Below, piece by piece: positions 1-10,652 of a DNA stretch of 64,000 bases; positions within the stretch are counted from its first letter, which is position 1; every line of letters begins with the position of its first letter. This DNA is from Colias croceus (lineage: Eukaryota; Arthropoda; Insecta; Lepidoptera; Pieridae), in assembly GCF_905220415.1 (NCBI RefSeq), contig NC_059537.1, positions 8,253,622-8,317,621 on the forward strand. The letters are read 5' to 3'. The notes under the pieces were generated by a model. That model was given only the letters and a program-made list of their open reading frames with translations. It did not search any database and was not told the DNA's origin. The position numbers and the translations under genes are program-made.

Positions 1-1355
1 CTGAAAATCTATAAAATGATGTTGCACCTTAATATATATACTCTACTGTATTGTACTTATCAATAAAGCCATATTAATTATATTATCATCAATTATCTCT
101 TGATCGGACCATAATTTTTGGGATCGAAGTTTATAATAATTATATGATTAACTAAACATTATTGATGGATATTGGTTTTTACAACATGATAATGTTATTT
201 ATCACAACATTTTTCTTTGTAAAAGCTAATCAGTAGCACTTAATCTGGCCACCGAGGCGGTGTTCTGCTAAAAAAATGGGTGCTAGCAAGTACAGTATTC
301 GGTCTAATGGTCTCCAAAAAAAGAATGCGTTATATACCTACGATGTTAACCCTAGTGCCAGCTATTCTGATAGAAATCTATCTATAAACAAATAATTTCA
401 TAAACAGTGTGCTTTATTCATCAATAGTTACTACAAATATTATTAAGTTCCTTTTTAATATAAAAGACACGAACGAGAAAAATTAAAGTCATGTCAAAGT
501 AGGCCCAAAACAAGTAGGTTGAAAATTACTTATTTTTCTGGATTTTGATACAATTACCACGAACTTGTTGCTATGCTTTTTTACAATTTCTTTTACGTAC
601 CCTAGTATTTTACTTGCTATTATTTACTATTTACTCTAGTATTTCGGCAGATAGTCTATCGTTAAAAATCAAATGATTACGTGACAAATTCCTTATCAGA
701 TCTTTGAGTAATATTTTGCAATCTAAACAGCAGAAAATCCATTTTCATTCCTTTCTGGTAGTTGATAGGTATAACTTTTTCCAGTTTTTTTAATTCAATC
801 ACATCATATTTTCTTGAATTTGAAATTTTCAATTATTATTTAAAGTTACTTAACATTTTAGTTTAGGTAACTAGGATCATAATTAAATTCTATTTATTTT
901 TTATTGTTAAAATCCGTTTTTCCTTTAAAAACCGTTCATCTTGCTGGTTATATGGATAATATTATTATCTAGATTTTTAAATTTGCACGACGAGTTGCAG
1001 TATATAATATTATGTACTGTTGCTGTTGTGTATGTAATGAACATAGCTGGAGTAAAAAAAAGGAAAGAGATGGTTCACTTATTGTGGAAATAATTTCATT
1101 TCGGAAAAAAATGAACCCAATGGAAAAACCTCTTGAATCGGTATCTAAAAAATATTATGTTATTATTTTTGATGCATATTCATTTTATCTACACTTTAAC
1201 ATGTAGGTATCTACCTCGTATCACGCTAATATCATTGTAGGAAAGGATTAATATAATAAAATTCACAAGCGATAACAAAATCTTTCGTTTCGAATTGACA
1301 TAACATAATTCCGACAGTTTTTTTCGAGAAGAAGAATTTTTTAAAATATATCGTT
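1..1355. other. AT-rich intergenic DNA, no gene seen
   Basis: No reading frame here has coding character or convincing splice sites. A 64-codon frame at 1012-1206 is AT-driven and has no recognisable motif. I see nothing else to annotate. Confidence 0.5.
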
Positions 1356-1581
1356 ACTAGCTTTCCGCCTGCGGCTTCGCCCGCGTTTTCAAAGAAAAAC
1401 CCGCATAGTTCCCGTTCCCGTGAGATTTCCTGGATAAATCCTATATTACTCGTGGATAATGTATAGTTTTCGAATGGTGAAAGAATTTTTAAAATCGGTC
1501 CAGGAGTTTATGAGCCTATTCATTACCTACAATCAAACAAACAAACAAACAAAGATTTCCTCTTTATAATATTAGTGTAGA
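1356..1581 (-). mobile_element. Helitron-like non-autonomous element
   Basis: Read on the minus strand it starts with a TCTACACTAATATTATAAA-like end and finishes with a GC-rich stretch (GGCGAAGCCGC) followed by AAAGCTAGT, the end structure of Lepidoptera Lep1-type Helitrons. It has no coding capacity and contains a short (CAAA)n run. Family assignment rests on terminal motifs only. Confidence 0.6.
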
Positions 1582-1819
1582 TGAAGAGAAAAGAGATGAA
1601 GTTTATCTTTATAAACTTTAAGGTAGGTAATAAAAAATATTTAAAAATTTACCAACTCTATAAGCGTTTATTTATATTGAATCACCTATTTCACAACATC
1701 ACTCAAATGTATCTTTAAAATATGATTAATAAAAAATCGTTGCAATTCCCATAAAAGTAGACAATTTTCTTCTCTCCAACTGATCGTAGTCTTGCTATAT
1801 TCGTCACTTATCTTTCTTG

Positions 1820-1990
1820 TTACATAATCTGTGTGTGGCAGCTATAGATGTTGATGCAAGGGTTCACTGGATAACATCTTTGCGTTGGTGGAATGTTATT
1901 CTGACACAAATATGGTCCTGCTGGTCCACAGTTAGAATTTGGGAATGGAACACACACCGGCGGGCAAGAAGGAGGTCCACAACCACTCAT
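1820..1990 (-). CDS. Cysteine/proline-rich small protein (56 aa)
   Basis: Start at 1990 opens MSGCGPPSCPPVC and runs 56 residues to a TAA at 1820-1822. The protein has nine cysteines, many prolines and no signal peptide. A TATA-like stretch on the minus strand (about 2057-2068) lies about 70 bases upstream of this ATG, which favours it over an in-frame ATG at 2032. A possible AATAAA lies near 1667-1672. Other Cys/Pro-rich minus-strand exons follow between 3.4 and 10.1 kb, suggesting a local cluster. Composition resembles insect male-specific Cys-Gly-Pro sperm proteins or other small structural proteins, but no family could be fixed. Confidence 0.55.
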   Translation of the reverse strand: MSGCGPPSCPPVCVPFPNSNCGPAGPYLCQNNIPPTQRCYPVNPCINIYSCHTQIM

Positions 1991-2099
1991 TGTGATATAT
2001 TTACTTTTAATTTTACTGATGTGAAAGACCAAATGAGACTTAAATATGGTTGAGGTCTATATATAAATAAGAATAAGCCCACTGGATTGCCGAAAAATA

Positions 2100-2734
2100 G
2101 ATTTTTACTAAATCATGTTGGCTATGATTTCAGGATTCCGCAAAATATGGATAATTATTACTTACTATTTCAGGCATTTCTTTCTTGCAAGATTATCCCC
2201 GAAATTTGAGGTTGAATATTCAATTACAATTATATAAATGTAGTAGTTTTTCATAATATGATTTCTCTGGTTTTTCGGTTTCGCTCTAGGCTCTATTTCA
2301 AAGGTTGCCAATTCTCTAGCTACTCAAGAAACACCGCGAGACATAAATTATTATCATATTAAAATTTGATACAAGTGTTGGGATGTGGAACCCATTGTGA
2401 TTTAATAAGATTGGTATTATGTATCTATACTATGCCAATCCTAAAATCAGTTTATTAATCCATGACCATATTGATAATTTAGAAACAAACGTTACTACTT
2501 ATACCCAAACACCAAATGGTAATTGAAAATTAACGTTTTCAAAAGAAATAGAAATTAGTTTTTGTCCAATAGTCAATAATGTACATCTGGTAAGAGCATG
2601 TTGTTAAATCACTTAATTTTATATAATTATTTTAAACAGTTTTGTAATTACTAAGCTATTACAAATTCTTATAAACGAAGAAACAATAAAATACACTTTT
2701 TACATTGCTTATATTTATATAAGCTTATTATTCT
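2100..2734. other. Intergenic, no gene seen
   Basis: AT-rich sequence without an open frame of note or a recognisable repeat end. Confidence 0.4.
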
Positions 2735-2980
2735 TTATATTTTATTATATTTCGTAGTATATTCGTTATGAAGATTATTCTTCTTGATAAAAATTGGCTT
2801 ATAAGTATTTTCTGCTAAGTATTTTTTAAACGTTTTTAACACGTTTTTATTAGCTTCACCTCTATAATATGTTTGTAAGTAATGGACTCCTTTCGACTCG
2901 ATTTTCATCCACGTAGGTAAAACAGACAGTATTAATTCAAAGTTTGCAAACTTATCAAGTGACAGTAGAATTTTATTAAT
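2735..2980 (-). CDS. Uncharacterised lysine/tyrosine-rich reading frame
   Basis: A minus-strand frame stays open for about 80 codons in very AT-rich DNA. From an ATG at 2908 it encodes 57 residues opening MKIESKGVHYLQTYY and ending at TAA 2735-2737. About 23 codons upstream of that ATG are also open and read like protein (LDKFANFELILSVLPTW). An AATAAA-like string lies just after the stop. It could be the last exon of a minus-strand gene, a short gene or a retropseudogene. I do not recognise the family and saw no clear splice acceptor. Confidence 0.3.
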   Translation of the reverse strand: MNKILLSLDKFANFELILSVLPTWMKIESKGVHYLQTYYRGEANKNVLKTFKKYLAENTYKPIFIKKNNLHNEYTTKYNKI

Positions 2981-3434
2981 TTATGAGTTTAACCAAGGTT
3001 GAGTTTAACTTATTAAAGTGCTTTTTTCAGTTTAACTACACTTATTTTATTGATTAAATACCTATCGGTCGATAGGTGTATGTTTTGACCTTAACTATTG
3101 TGCCTATGCCTTGTGCCCTTAATTATTGTGCCAGTGCCACATTGATTAAGATATCCACTTCATGTTTGTAAACATAAAATTTAATTGCTTTCAATTTATC
3201 TAATCCCAAAACACTATTGTTGTTTAATATGATTTGAGTGTCCCATTTATGGTCACAATTATTTATGAATAAGACCTTGTTTCAACAAGCTATCAATCAA
3301 TTAAAGAAAAAATCGTCAGTTTACAAAATTTATTGAGACACCACTTCGATTCACAAGCAGTCAGACGATCACAGAAAATTGACACCGATGGTTTACGATC
3401 TGACAAGGATATAAATTTTGGGTAGGTAGATACT
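2981..3434. other. Intergenic; old 3' UTR of the interrupted Cys-rich gene
   Basis: The minus strand carries an AATAAA at 3329-3334, about 100 bases after the ancestral stop codon of the Cys-rich gene (3435-3437). It is a plausible former poly(A) signal. Nothing else is seen. Confidence 0.35.
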
Positions 3435-6400
3435 TTAGACGAGTTTATTGCACGTGTGGCAACAGCAAGGATGGAAAGGTGGGTTAGGGCAGGTGAAAGC
3501 TTGGCACGGTGGAACGCATGGGCAGCAGTGGCGTAGCTAGGGGGACAAGGGCCCTGGTGCATAGGGAAAGAATCGGGCCCTCCTCCTCCCCTCTTTCCTC
3601 TTTCTCTTTTCTTAGACTCTCCATGTGTTTAATAGAAGAAAAAGGGAATAAATAAACAACGACGCACATGACAATATAGAATATCTCTATATTATAAAAA
3701 TGAATCGCAAAATGTGTTGGTAAGCGCATAACTCTAGAATAACTGAACCGATTTCGTTAATTCTTTTTTTATTACATTTCTTGAAGTACGAGGATGGTTC
3801 TTATGGAGAGAAAACGTAAAGATGTACCACGGGCAAAGCCGGGGTGGACCGCTAGTTTATTATACAGATGAGATTAATTAATGGAAAAAACGATTTTTAA
3901 CATAATTCCCCGCCCAATTCACAATATCTTGCGCGCTTTAATTTTTGCGAATTCGTCTATAATTTCACTCAAATCCAAGTTTGATGCCGCCTCATTTTCT
4001 ATTGCAATTAACGATAAATGTCGGAGGCGATCTTGTCGAATGCTGTTTTACTGGAAAGATTGATGAATTTAGTGTATCGAACTGTAAACAATCCAGTGTA
4101 ACTGTTAAAATCTCAGTTTGGACAGGAAAATTCTCTGTTCCACTGTAGACTATACTGCCGCGATAACTAAGAATGCAGTAATCGCAAAATGGCGGTTTTG
4201 AGATAAACGCGGGAAAGACATTTTTACATATTTGAGGAAGATGTTTATATTTTATAGCCCTTGAAATCTATCAATAAAATTGGAAAAAATACAAGCTTTA
4301 CAAAGATAATTATCTTATATTTCATAAATTAGTATATCCATTAATAATGCGTATTATTGCGTTGAGGTTTAGCATCAGGCCATGTGAAAATCACAGGACA
4401 CTAAGTCTAAATACAGTACTTGCGCTCATTACTGCATTATGTTCTAGCGCATGTTGATTACTGCATTATTTTTTAGTATTTGATACAGGTTTTTAATGTC
4501 CGGGGCTAAGTAGATGTACACATAATATCTTCTCAGTTTTACACAGATTTAAAAAAAATGCTCTACGGTTGAAACCTACTGCGGGGATATTAAAATTAAA
4601 CAATTTGTAGAAGAAAATTAAGTTTTATTAAGACAACATTTATTTTAACATCAGTTAAACTGACATGTACATGACTTAAAAAACAAACAGCGCGCAGGAG
4701 CAGCACACGTGCCGCACGTCTCACTTCACCGAGCGACGACGACGCGACGCAGAGATTTGCTTCAACAAAACGCAGCACTGTATCGTACGGTTACGATCTC
4801 GCGAACTTTTACCTGTGCTTTTACTACACACAAATGCAGTAATGTGGAGAACTGCGTTTTGACGTAGCAATTGGTCTACAGACACTAGAATAAAATGCTA
4901 CAGTAATGGCTATTACTGCACTTTGTTTTAGGGTATCTTAACAAGAACTGCATTATTTTTTAGCACATGTTTAATACGGCGCTTTTTCTTATCATTGATA
5001 TAGTTTTCATGTAAGTACTGCAAAAATCGTTAGCTAAAAAACATACTTCCGGGTACTTTTTTTATGAAATTATTTTTTTTTTCATGTTAATAAACCCCTT
5101 GGGATCCCATTTCTTGCAAAAAGTAAAAATCCCAAAAATGTCGATTACTGCATTCTTTGTTATCAGGGCAGTATACGTGTGATTATACGGTTACCGTTGT
5201 GCTGCAACCGGTATCGAATACATATTTTGTCATCGGAATTTTTTTTAGCGAAAATGAGTTCTAGCAGAATTTGGTGCCAGATGGATGGATGTGCGGAATA
5301 GAAATCATAGCATTAGTGGTAATACGCTTGATGAAATAAGGCTGGTAGTAGGGAATTACGAATTACAACAGTCAGCGACACACCTAGCGTCAACTATTGT
5401 AGTACGTCCCAGACCCCAGAAAGTTGAAAACATCGCCACAAATATCATAAATGAGAACTCATGCAAGGCAAGAGCGAATGAAAGTTTCATTAAAAAGTTG
5501 ATGGGTGGAATTGGCGAATTGGTCTCACTACCGTCAAGCACGTGAGCTTATCGCTGATCCAATGTACTACGGGCGTACTCATCAAAACTACCAAATAACC
5601 GAACTAACGATAACAAACAGCACATGCCTATCGAGGACGCTTGGCGCATGTGTTGGAAACAAGGTTGGAAATGTTGAATAAGGAGTTCTATAATTGTTGA
5701 TTTGAAAAAAAAATTAAACAAAAGGCTCGAGCCTGCTCACAAGATTTTTTTTTATTTAAAAAAATATATTAAAAAAAATTTTTTTTTTCAAAGCTGAGGT
5801 TTGAGGGCCCCCTGAGCTCCGGGGCCCTGGTGCACTGCACCACCTGGCCATATGATAGCTACGCCACTGATGGGCAGCATTCACCAGGGTACCAGACAGT
5901 ACGAGCATATCTTCCGCTAGGGCGCGTGCAGGCTCCGTGATTGAAACAATCCGCTTTGCAGGGATAATCATAACAGCATGGTCTGAAACAATACAGATTA
6001 TTAAATGGTACAATCTTTTTTATATCATGAACAATGCTAATCGTCGCATTAGGTATAGTACAAATTGAAAAACATATCTGCAAGGCACTGCAGTGGTTAA
6101 CGCATGAATTTCACAACCTCTGTAACAAATTATATTGTACTTCTAAATCTATACTAATATTATAAAAAAAAGGTTTACGTATGTATCTATGTATGGTTAT
6201 CACTCATAAACTACTGAACCGAAAACAATGAAATTTAGCACACATATATAGAGGGTAACTTGGAATAACACATAGGATAGGTTTTATCCCGGAAATCCCA
6301 CGGAATCGGGATGCGGGTTTCCTTTAAAATCGCGGGTGAAGCCGCGGGCGGAAAGCTAGTACAATATAAAGTTTATCAGATATTGCCTGAGAAAATAAGC

Positions 6401-6668
6401 GTAGGCTGTTATATAATAATACTCTTTAGGTACGTGTTATGATAAAACAACTATTTACCTATCTGCTCGTGCGTTTGTTGGTGCACTCTTGTATGGTGCG
6501 GTCTCTCTTTGAAAGGGTTGTGGTCTAGGTTGACCATACCGCGGTCTTTTGTAATACACGCTGTATTCACCCCTTACAATACCATATCTGGGAGATGCAC
6601 GAATGCTCTCAAAACCTCTTGGAAGTACTGACATGCTTGTGAAACGCAGTGCTTTGTAGGATGGATAT
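3435..6668 (-). CDS. Cysteine-rich protein gene interrupted by a hAT transposon
   Basis: Two exons join in phase. Exon 6668-6459 has acceptor TTTCAG/ATATCC and donor AG/GTAAAT; the next exon starts at 5982 after TTTCAG. The junction codon AG+A matches. An internal ATG at 6634 would give MSVLPRGFESIRASPRYG, then a basic tyrosine-rich stretch, then a Cys-rich tail (RPCCYDYPCKADCF). The present frame ends ECCPSVA at a TAG (5859-5861) supplied by the end of the hAT element at 3526-5869. Removing the element and one 8-bp target copy restores an open frame with a further 26-residue Cys-rich tail ending at 3435. As the sequence stands the protein is 99 residues from 6634, or longer if earlier exons join. 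The function is unknown. Confidence 0.6.
3684..3856 (+). mobile_element. Helitron-like element inside the hAT
   Basis: It begins TCTATATTATAAAA and ends with CGGGCAAAGCCGGGGTGGAC then CGCTAGT. A closely similar copy lies at 47156-47325, sharing the internal stretch GAAGTACGAGGATGGTTCTTATG. Confidence 0.6.
4153..5173. mobile_element. Non-autonomous TIR element nested in the hAT
   Basis: Inverted ends of about 32 bp start TACTGCC and contain AAGAATGCAGTAATCG at both sides. TA dinucleotides flank them (4151-4152 and 5174-5175), as in Tc1/mariner/pogo insertions. The motif ATTACTGCATT or its complement recurs at about 4168, 4432, 4457, 4835, 4915 and 5146, looking like transposase binding-site arrays. 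No coding region is evident. Confidence 0.65.
6148..6360 (+). mobile_element. Helitron-like (Lep1-type) element
   Basis: A well preserved copy: start TCTATACTAATATTATAAA, end GCGGGTGAAGCCGCGGGC followed by GGAAAGCTAGT. It sits in the intron between the two Cys-rich exons and has no coding capacity. Confidence 0.7.
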
Positions 6669-7750
6669 CTGAAATATAAAGCGATTATTGTGAAGATTAG
6701 CTTAGAATAAAAAACGTGCCAATTTAAAATTTCAAGAAGCGTTCCGAGTGTTCAGTTCGTAATAAGAGTGCTGAAAACTTTACACCCGCTTGGCGGGCTA
6801 ACTTCTAGCTATATTTACAGGCGAAAGGGCATTTAACGTTGATAAGGCCTTGTTCATAAAAATTGTAAATTATATTCGAGCAGATCCTATTTATTTCGCT
6901 TATTGCTTCATAATATAACAGGAATATTACATAATTACCTTTATTTTTATGAGTACTGTAGTAATTTGCAATTTTTATGGTATTTCAAATTTTATTAGAA
7001 AAATATTTTTTCGTGGACTTTTTATGTAATGATCTAAATGTCAATGAAAACAAAATACATTGTTCTGAATTCGTAGCAAATTTTAAGAAAAGAGGATGAA
7101 TGTGGTATTTTAAATCAAGCATTATAGGATAGTCAGGTCAGGATAGTACATATTTTCAGTTTTCACTGTATAAATTTGCTTGATACAATTTTAGCATATA
7201 ATAAACGAGCATGTAAGTTATTTGACATCAGAGAACAAGAAAAAAGTGTTATCCGTTTGCGGATAACCAACGGATAACTATAACACTATAACAAAAATCG
7301 ATGGACTATTTTATCTCTACATAACACATTCCTCACATATTAGTAGTGGAAAAGCACCCATAGGTTCACATATTATTACAAGCTTTTATAAATCAGGCCG
7401 CTTTTTATAAATGTACGTTATACCAACATGTACCCATATAGCTCTACCAAGAGCTCTACTAAAGAGTGGTTTTAGAGTCTAGTTCCTATTCTGATTGATG
7501 TGCCAACTTGGTGCTGGCAAGTTTAAATGTTGTAGCTCTTCGAGAACTTTTCATCACACGTTATCAACACTGCAACGTAGTTGTTCATATTGACAACTCC
7601 GCAGAATGTTGAACTTTTATTTATATCCCAACTTTGGTAACATTATGTCGATTATCTAGGCAATTATTACTATATTTAGACAAAATCTTAGAAAGCTTTA
7701 TTTTTTTTTATTGTAACTAACGTTAGGTAATCTGAAGAGCCAATCTAATT
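6669..7750. other. Intronic or intergenic, no gene seen
   Basis: AT-rich DNA. A short hairpin GTTATCCG-TTTG-CGGATAAC near 7249-7268 is the only structure noticed. Confidence 0.35.
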
Positions 7751-7779
7751 TATTGAAAATGAAAACAACGAATTCCTTA

Positions 7780-7979
7780 AACCACACAATAATTTATTCA
7801 CAAAAATTTCAGTTGCTCTTTAACCACAACGCGCCAAACATAATTACAATATTCATATTATACAGAACATTTTTAACAAGTCGAAACACTAGTGCCGTGG
7901 TGACCCACTGCGATAACTGCTTTGTCGAATGCAGCGATTGGTCGAGGAGGCTGCCCCACGGCAAGAATTGCATCTGTAA
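7780..7979 (-). other. Possible terminal exon, minus strand
   Basis: The minus strand shows a good acceptor TTACAG at 7980-7985, about 120 GC-richer bases with open frames, and an AATAAA at about 7793-7798. In one phase the exon reads CNSCRGAASSTNRC and fits the splice leftover of a potential donor in the Cys-rich frame at 8444-8566. In another phase it reads AILAVGQPPRPIAAFDKAV. The frame is not decided. Confidence 0.3.
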
Positions 7980-8443
7980 TAGGTATATGTATAAAAAAAC
8001 ATTTGTCAGTAAAATCAAAAACTTATCTACTAAATCAATTTTGAGCGATCTCTGCACTCAAGACTCGCTGATTAAATTAATAACGTGACTATCAACTCTA
8101 TCGACGACTATCTATACTGCATATGGATAAAACGGCTTAATTCTTGCACCGTATTAACTGCGGTTTAATTGCGGTTGGAACTGTAAATTTTATCGCATAC
8201 TTTTTTAAGTAAGATCTACAATTATTTGAATAAAATTAGCAAGCAGGTGATAAATTGCCAATTTAAAACGTGATTCACGCGTTCAGCAGATTTATAACAC
8301 GACACATTTTCTTGATTTGGTCATTGACGTTCCTATAAATAGTACGCGTCAAATAAATTCTAGTTGTGCGTTCGTTGCGGAGGATCACCAAGTAGTCAAA
8401 TAATAAAATTGACTTATAAATGTGTAGCTCAATTGGCCGTGGG

Positions 8444-8566
8444 TCACTGGATATGTGCTACTTGACTGTAAACTGTGACGAGGGAGCCAGATCCGCCGCA
8501 GCAAGGCGCGGGCCGGCAGGGGGAGCAGCAAGGCGCTTGGCAGCCGCCGCACCTGTAGTACGACAT
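8444..8566 (-). CDS. Cys-Gly-Pro-rich 40-aa protein
   Basis: Start at 8566 (MSYYRCGGCQAPCCSPCRP) and stop TGA at 8444-8446. Cysteines come as C..C and CC pairs with Gly/Pro between them, a pattern like Drosophila Mst84D/Mst87F sperm-tail proteins (resemblance only). This GC-rich island stands out from the flanking AT-rich DNA. After MSYYR an internal AG/GTGCGG could act as a donor to the exon at 7979, giving an alternative protein that also continues with C..C. Other Cys-rich minus-strand exons lie on both sides. Confidence 0.5.
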   Translation of the reverse strand: MSYYRCGGCQAPCCSPCRPAPCCGGSGSLVTVYSQVAHIQ

Positions 8567-8990
8567 AATTATATGATAGATAAATAATGCCAGGTGCATT
8601 TGATAAGGCGAACGAATAAAAAAATCGACCTTTAATCGAGCCTCTGGAATATTCTAATACGATCACAATACCTATGTATACCGTGATATCAGTGAAAATT
8701 TTGTGACACGGATTATATGAATCCCGATACCAAGAAATGATAATTATTTTAAAAACTCACTGAATGGCAGAAGCTATTGACTGTAATTTATTGATTATTT
8801 CCATTCTATTGCACATTTTGTTTTAAAATTTATTAGGTACTATGAGATCACTGTAAAAATTTTGACCGTAATGAAATATGTGACAGTTGCTGCGTTTGTT
8901 ATATTTTGTTTCGTTTTCAGTCAACGTCATAAGTTTAAATATTAGATACAAAAAGGTTTTAATTTTTGCGTCAAAAAGTTTTATTATACT

Positions 8991-9170
8991 ACTAGTGGTC
9001 CGCCCCGGCTTCGCCCGTGGTACCCACATGTTTAAACTATCCTATCTCTCAAGTTGGATCGAACTGCACATGGTGTGCGAATTTTATTATAATCGTTTAA
9101 GTGGTTTAGGAGTCCATTGAGGACAAACATTGTGACACGAGATTTATATATATTAATATATACTATTGAT
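8991..9170 (-). mobile_element. Helitron-like element
   Basis: Begins (as seen on plus) ACTAGTGGTCCGCCCCGGCT, the complement of the usual hairpin-CTAGT end. The body is almost the same as part of 55140-55265 in the cyclin B intron. The 5' end is not clearly delimited. Confidence 0.55.
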
Positions 9171-9511
9171 AGGAAATCATTTAAGATTTATAAAATACCC
9201 ATTTTCTTAGCAAATAAAAGGCAGATGGAGCGTAGCCTTTTATTTTGTGATCTAAGCTCATTTTATCCTTATTTTATCTATATGACACTGTTTTACGCGA
9301 TATACTTACATACCTACAGGTAGGTATCTCAAAAATGTGTAAAATAATATTACGAAAACCTCGTAAAATTCTATGCATCAAGAACGTAACTACTGAATTG
9401 ACGCCAGATTGATATGGTTCTGTTTCTCTCAACTTCAATTATAACTCCAAGTGTTGGGGCAGCTTTTGGAGCGCAATATAATACAAAAATAATCTTCTAA
9501 CAGATACTTAC

Positions 9512-10104
9512 CAAACCGAATTGGGCTTGTTCTAGTTATATGATGGGGCACAAGACGGATAGTGTGCTTGTATCTAAAAAGAAAATATCATTCTGAAACC
9601 AGTTCCATTTGTTGATATAAAACATTTGTAGTATATTATACATACAGGACGTTGGAAATTTATTAGCTGGTATCGAACTTTTTTATCCTGGTTATTTAAA
9701 ATCATTCCTGGATAGCTGGTTGGACGGTAATCGAATGTGCTGTCATGTACTATTAATGGTCGACGAAGAGTGACTGGATCCATCCCACAAGGTAAACATG
9801 GCAGACCCTACAAAAATAAGCAGAGGAAATTTTTGTAGATTAACTTAATATAAATCTTTCATTATCTTTCGATTATGATTATTGATTGCCAATATTAAAC
9901 AATGTTCAATAAATAAACAGACAACCGTATTACGATAGATAATCTGATTGATAAGGTATAAATAGGTAGCAATAGTGCACGTTAAGCATGTGACGTCAGT
10001 AAATTGTGAAATTAAATTAATTTGTTTTTTTGAAGCTTACCCTCACTGGATAGCATGGTATACAATCTGGTGGGGGCTTATAGCTTGGTAAGTTGAGAAC
10101 GGGG
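9512..10104 (-). CDS. Proline/cysteine-containing protein exons, minus strand (partial)
   Basis: Three exons with consensus splice sites. Exon 10104-10041 (PVLNLPSYKPPPDCIPCYPVR less one residue) ends at AGG/GTAAGC in phase 0. Exon 9807-9646 (54 codons: GLPCLPCGMDPVTLRRPLIV onward) follows in phase 0 and ends CCT/GTATGT. Exon 9573-9512 follows; in phase it reads IQAHYPSCAPSYN then stops, while its longest open frame (YKHTIRLVPHHITRTSPIRF) is out of phase. So either the gene ends there or an exon boundary is misplaced. The first exon is not found and may lie beyond the retrotransposon at 10653. I do not recognise the family; it may belong with the Cys-rich gene downstream. Confidence 0.5.
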
Positions 10105-10638
10105 CTGCACATTATAATTTAATGTCGATTAGTTAAAGCACATTAAAAAATTTAATTTTTGATAATTTTTTTTGCATAAAATATTAAGGATACAAACAAT
10201 TTTTCCTGTGAAGAAATGTGGAATGAAGTTTTGATATTTTTCTTTTATAATACGTCAGTGTAATGAAAGAAGGTTTTATTGTGCCTTATTGTGCATTATT
10301 ATATAGAAACGGATGAGTACCCGTCACAGTCGTATATTAACGAAAGGTCAGGAAAGAATGCTCTTGCTCTTGCTCTAGCTCTAGCTCTATGTTCGTTTGA
10401 TGCACAATATACAGATACATACAGTAAGGAAACTTCATACAAAATGTTCGAAATGGCTCCCCCCCATCAAGCGTGTTTACGAGGGTATTGAGGGGGATCG
10501 ATAGTAGCGGGTGACACATCCACAGATTTTGAATATAGTATGGAAAAAAGTTTAAAGTGATGTCAATTCACATTAAATAAATATCGATTGTTTCAGTTTG
10601 TAGCCCTTTCAATAAATATATTTGTAAATACCATATCT
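10105..10638. other. Intergenic, short simple repeats
   Basis: Contains a TCTTGC/TCTAGC hexamer run near 10361-10391. No gene is supported. Confidence 0.35.
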
Positions 10639-10652
10639 GACTACAAGTTAAA

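Larger units (their letters stand above)
3526..5869. mobile_element. hAT-type DNA transposon (non-autonomous, 2344 bp)
   Basis: Termini are CAGTGGCGTAGCTA at 3526 and its exact reverse complement ending at 5869. Both sides carry the same 8-bp target duplication ATGGGCAG (3518-3525 and 5870-5877), diagnostic of hAT insertion. No transposase was found inside. The interior holds a Helitron-like insert (3684-3856) and a TA-flanked inverted-repeat element (4153-5173). The insertion is inside a coding exon of a Cys-rich gene. Confidence 0.9.

Noticed and set aside
3293..3562. 89-codon minus-strand frame across the hAT left end
   Set aside because: It starts inside the transposon. The host frame in this stretch is a different one, continuous with the exon at 5982.
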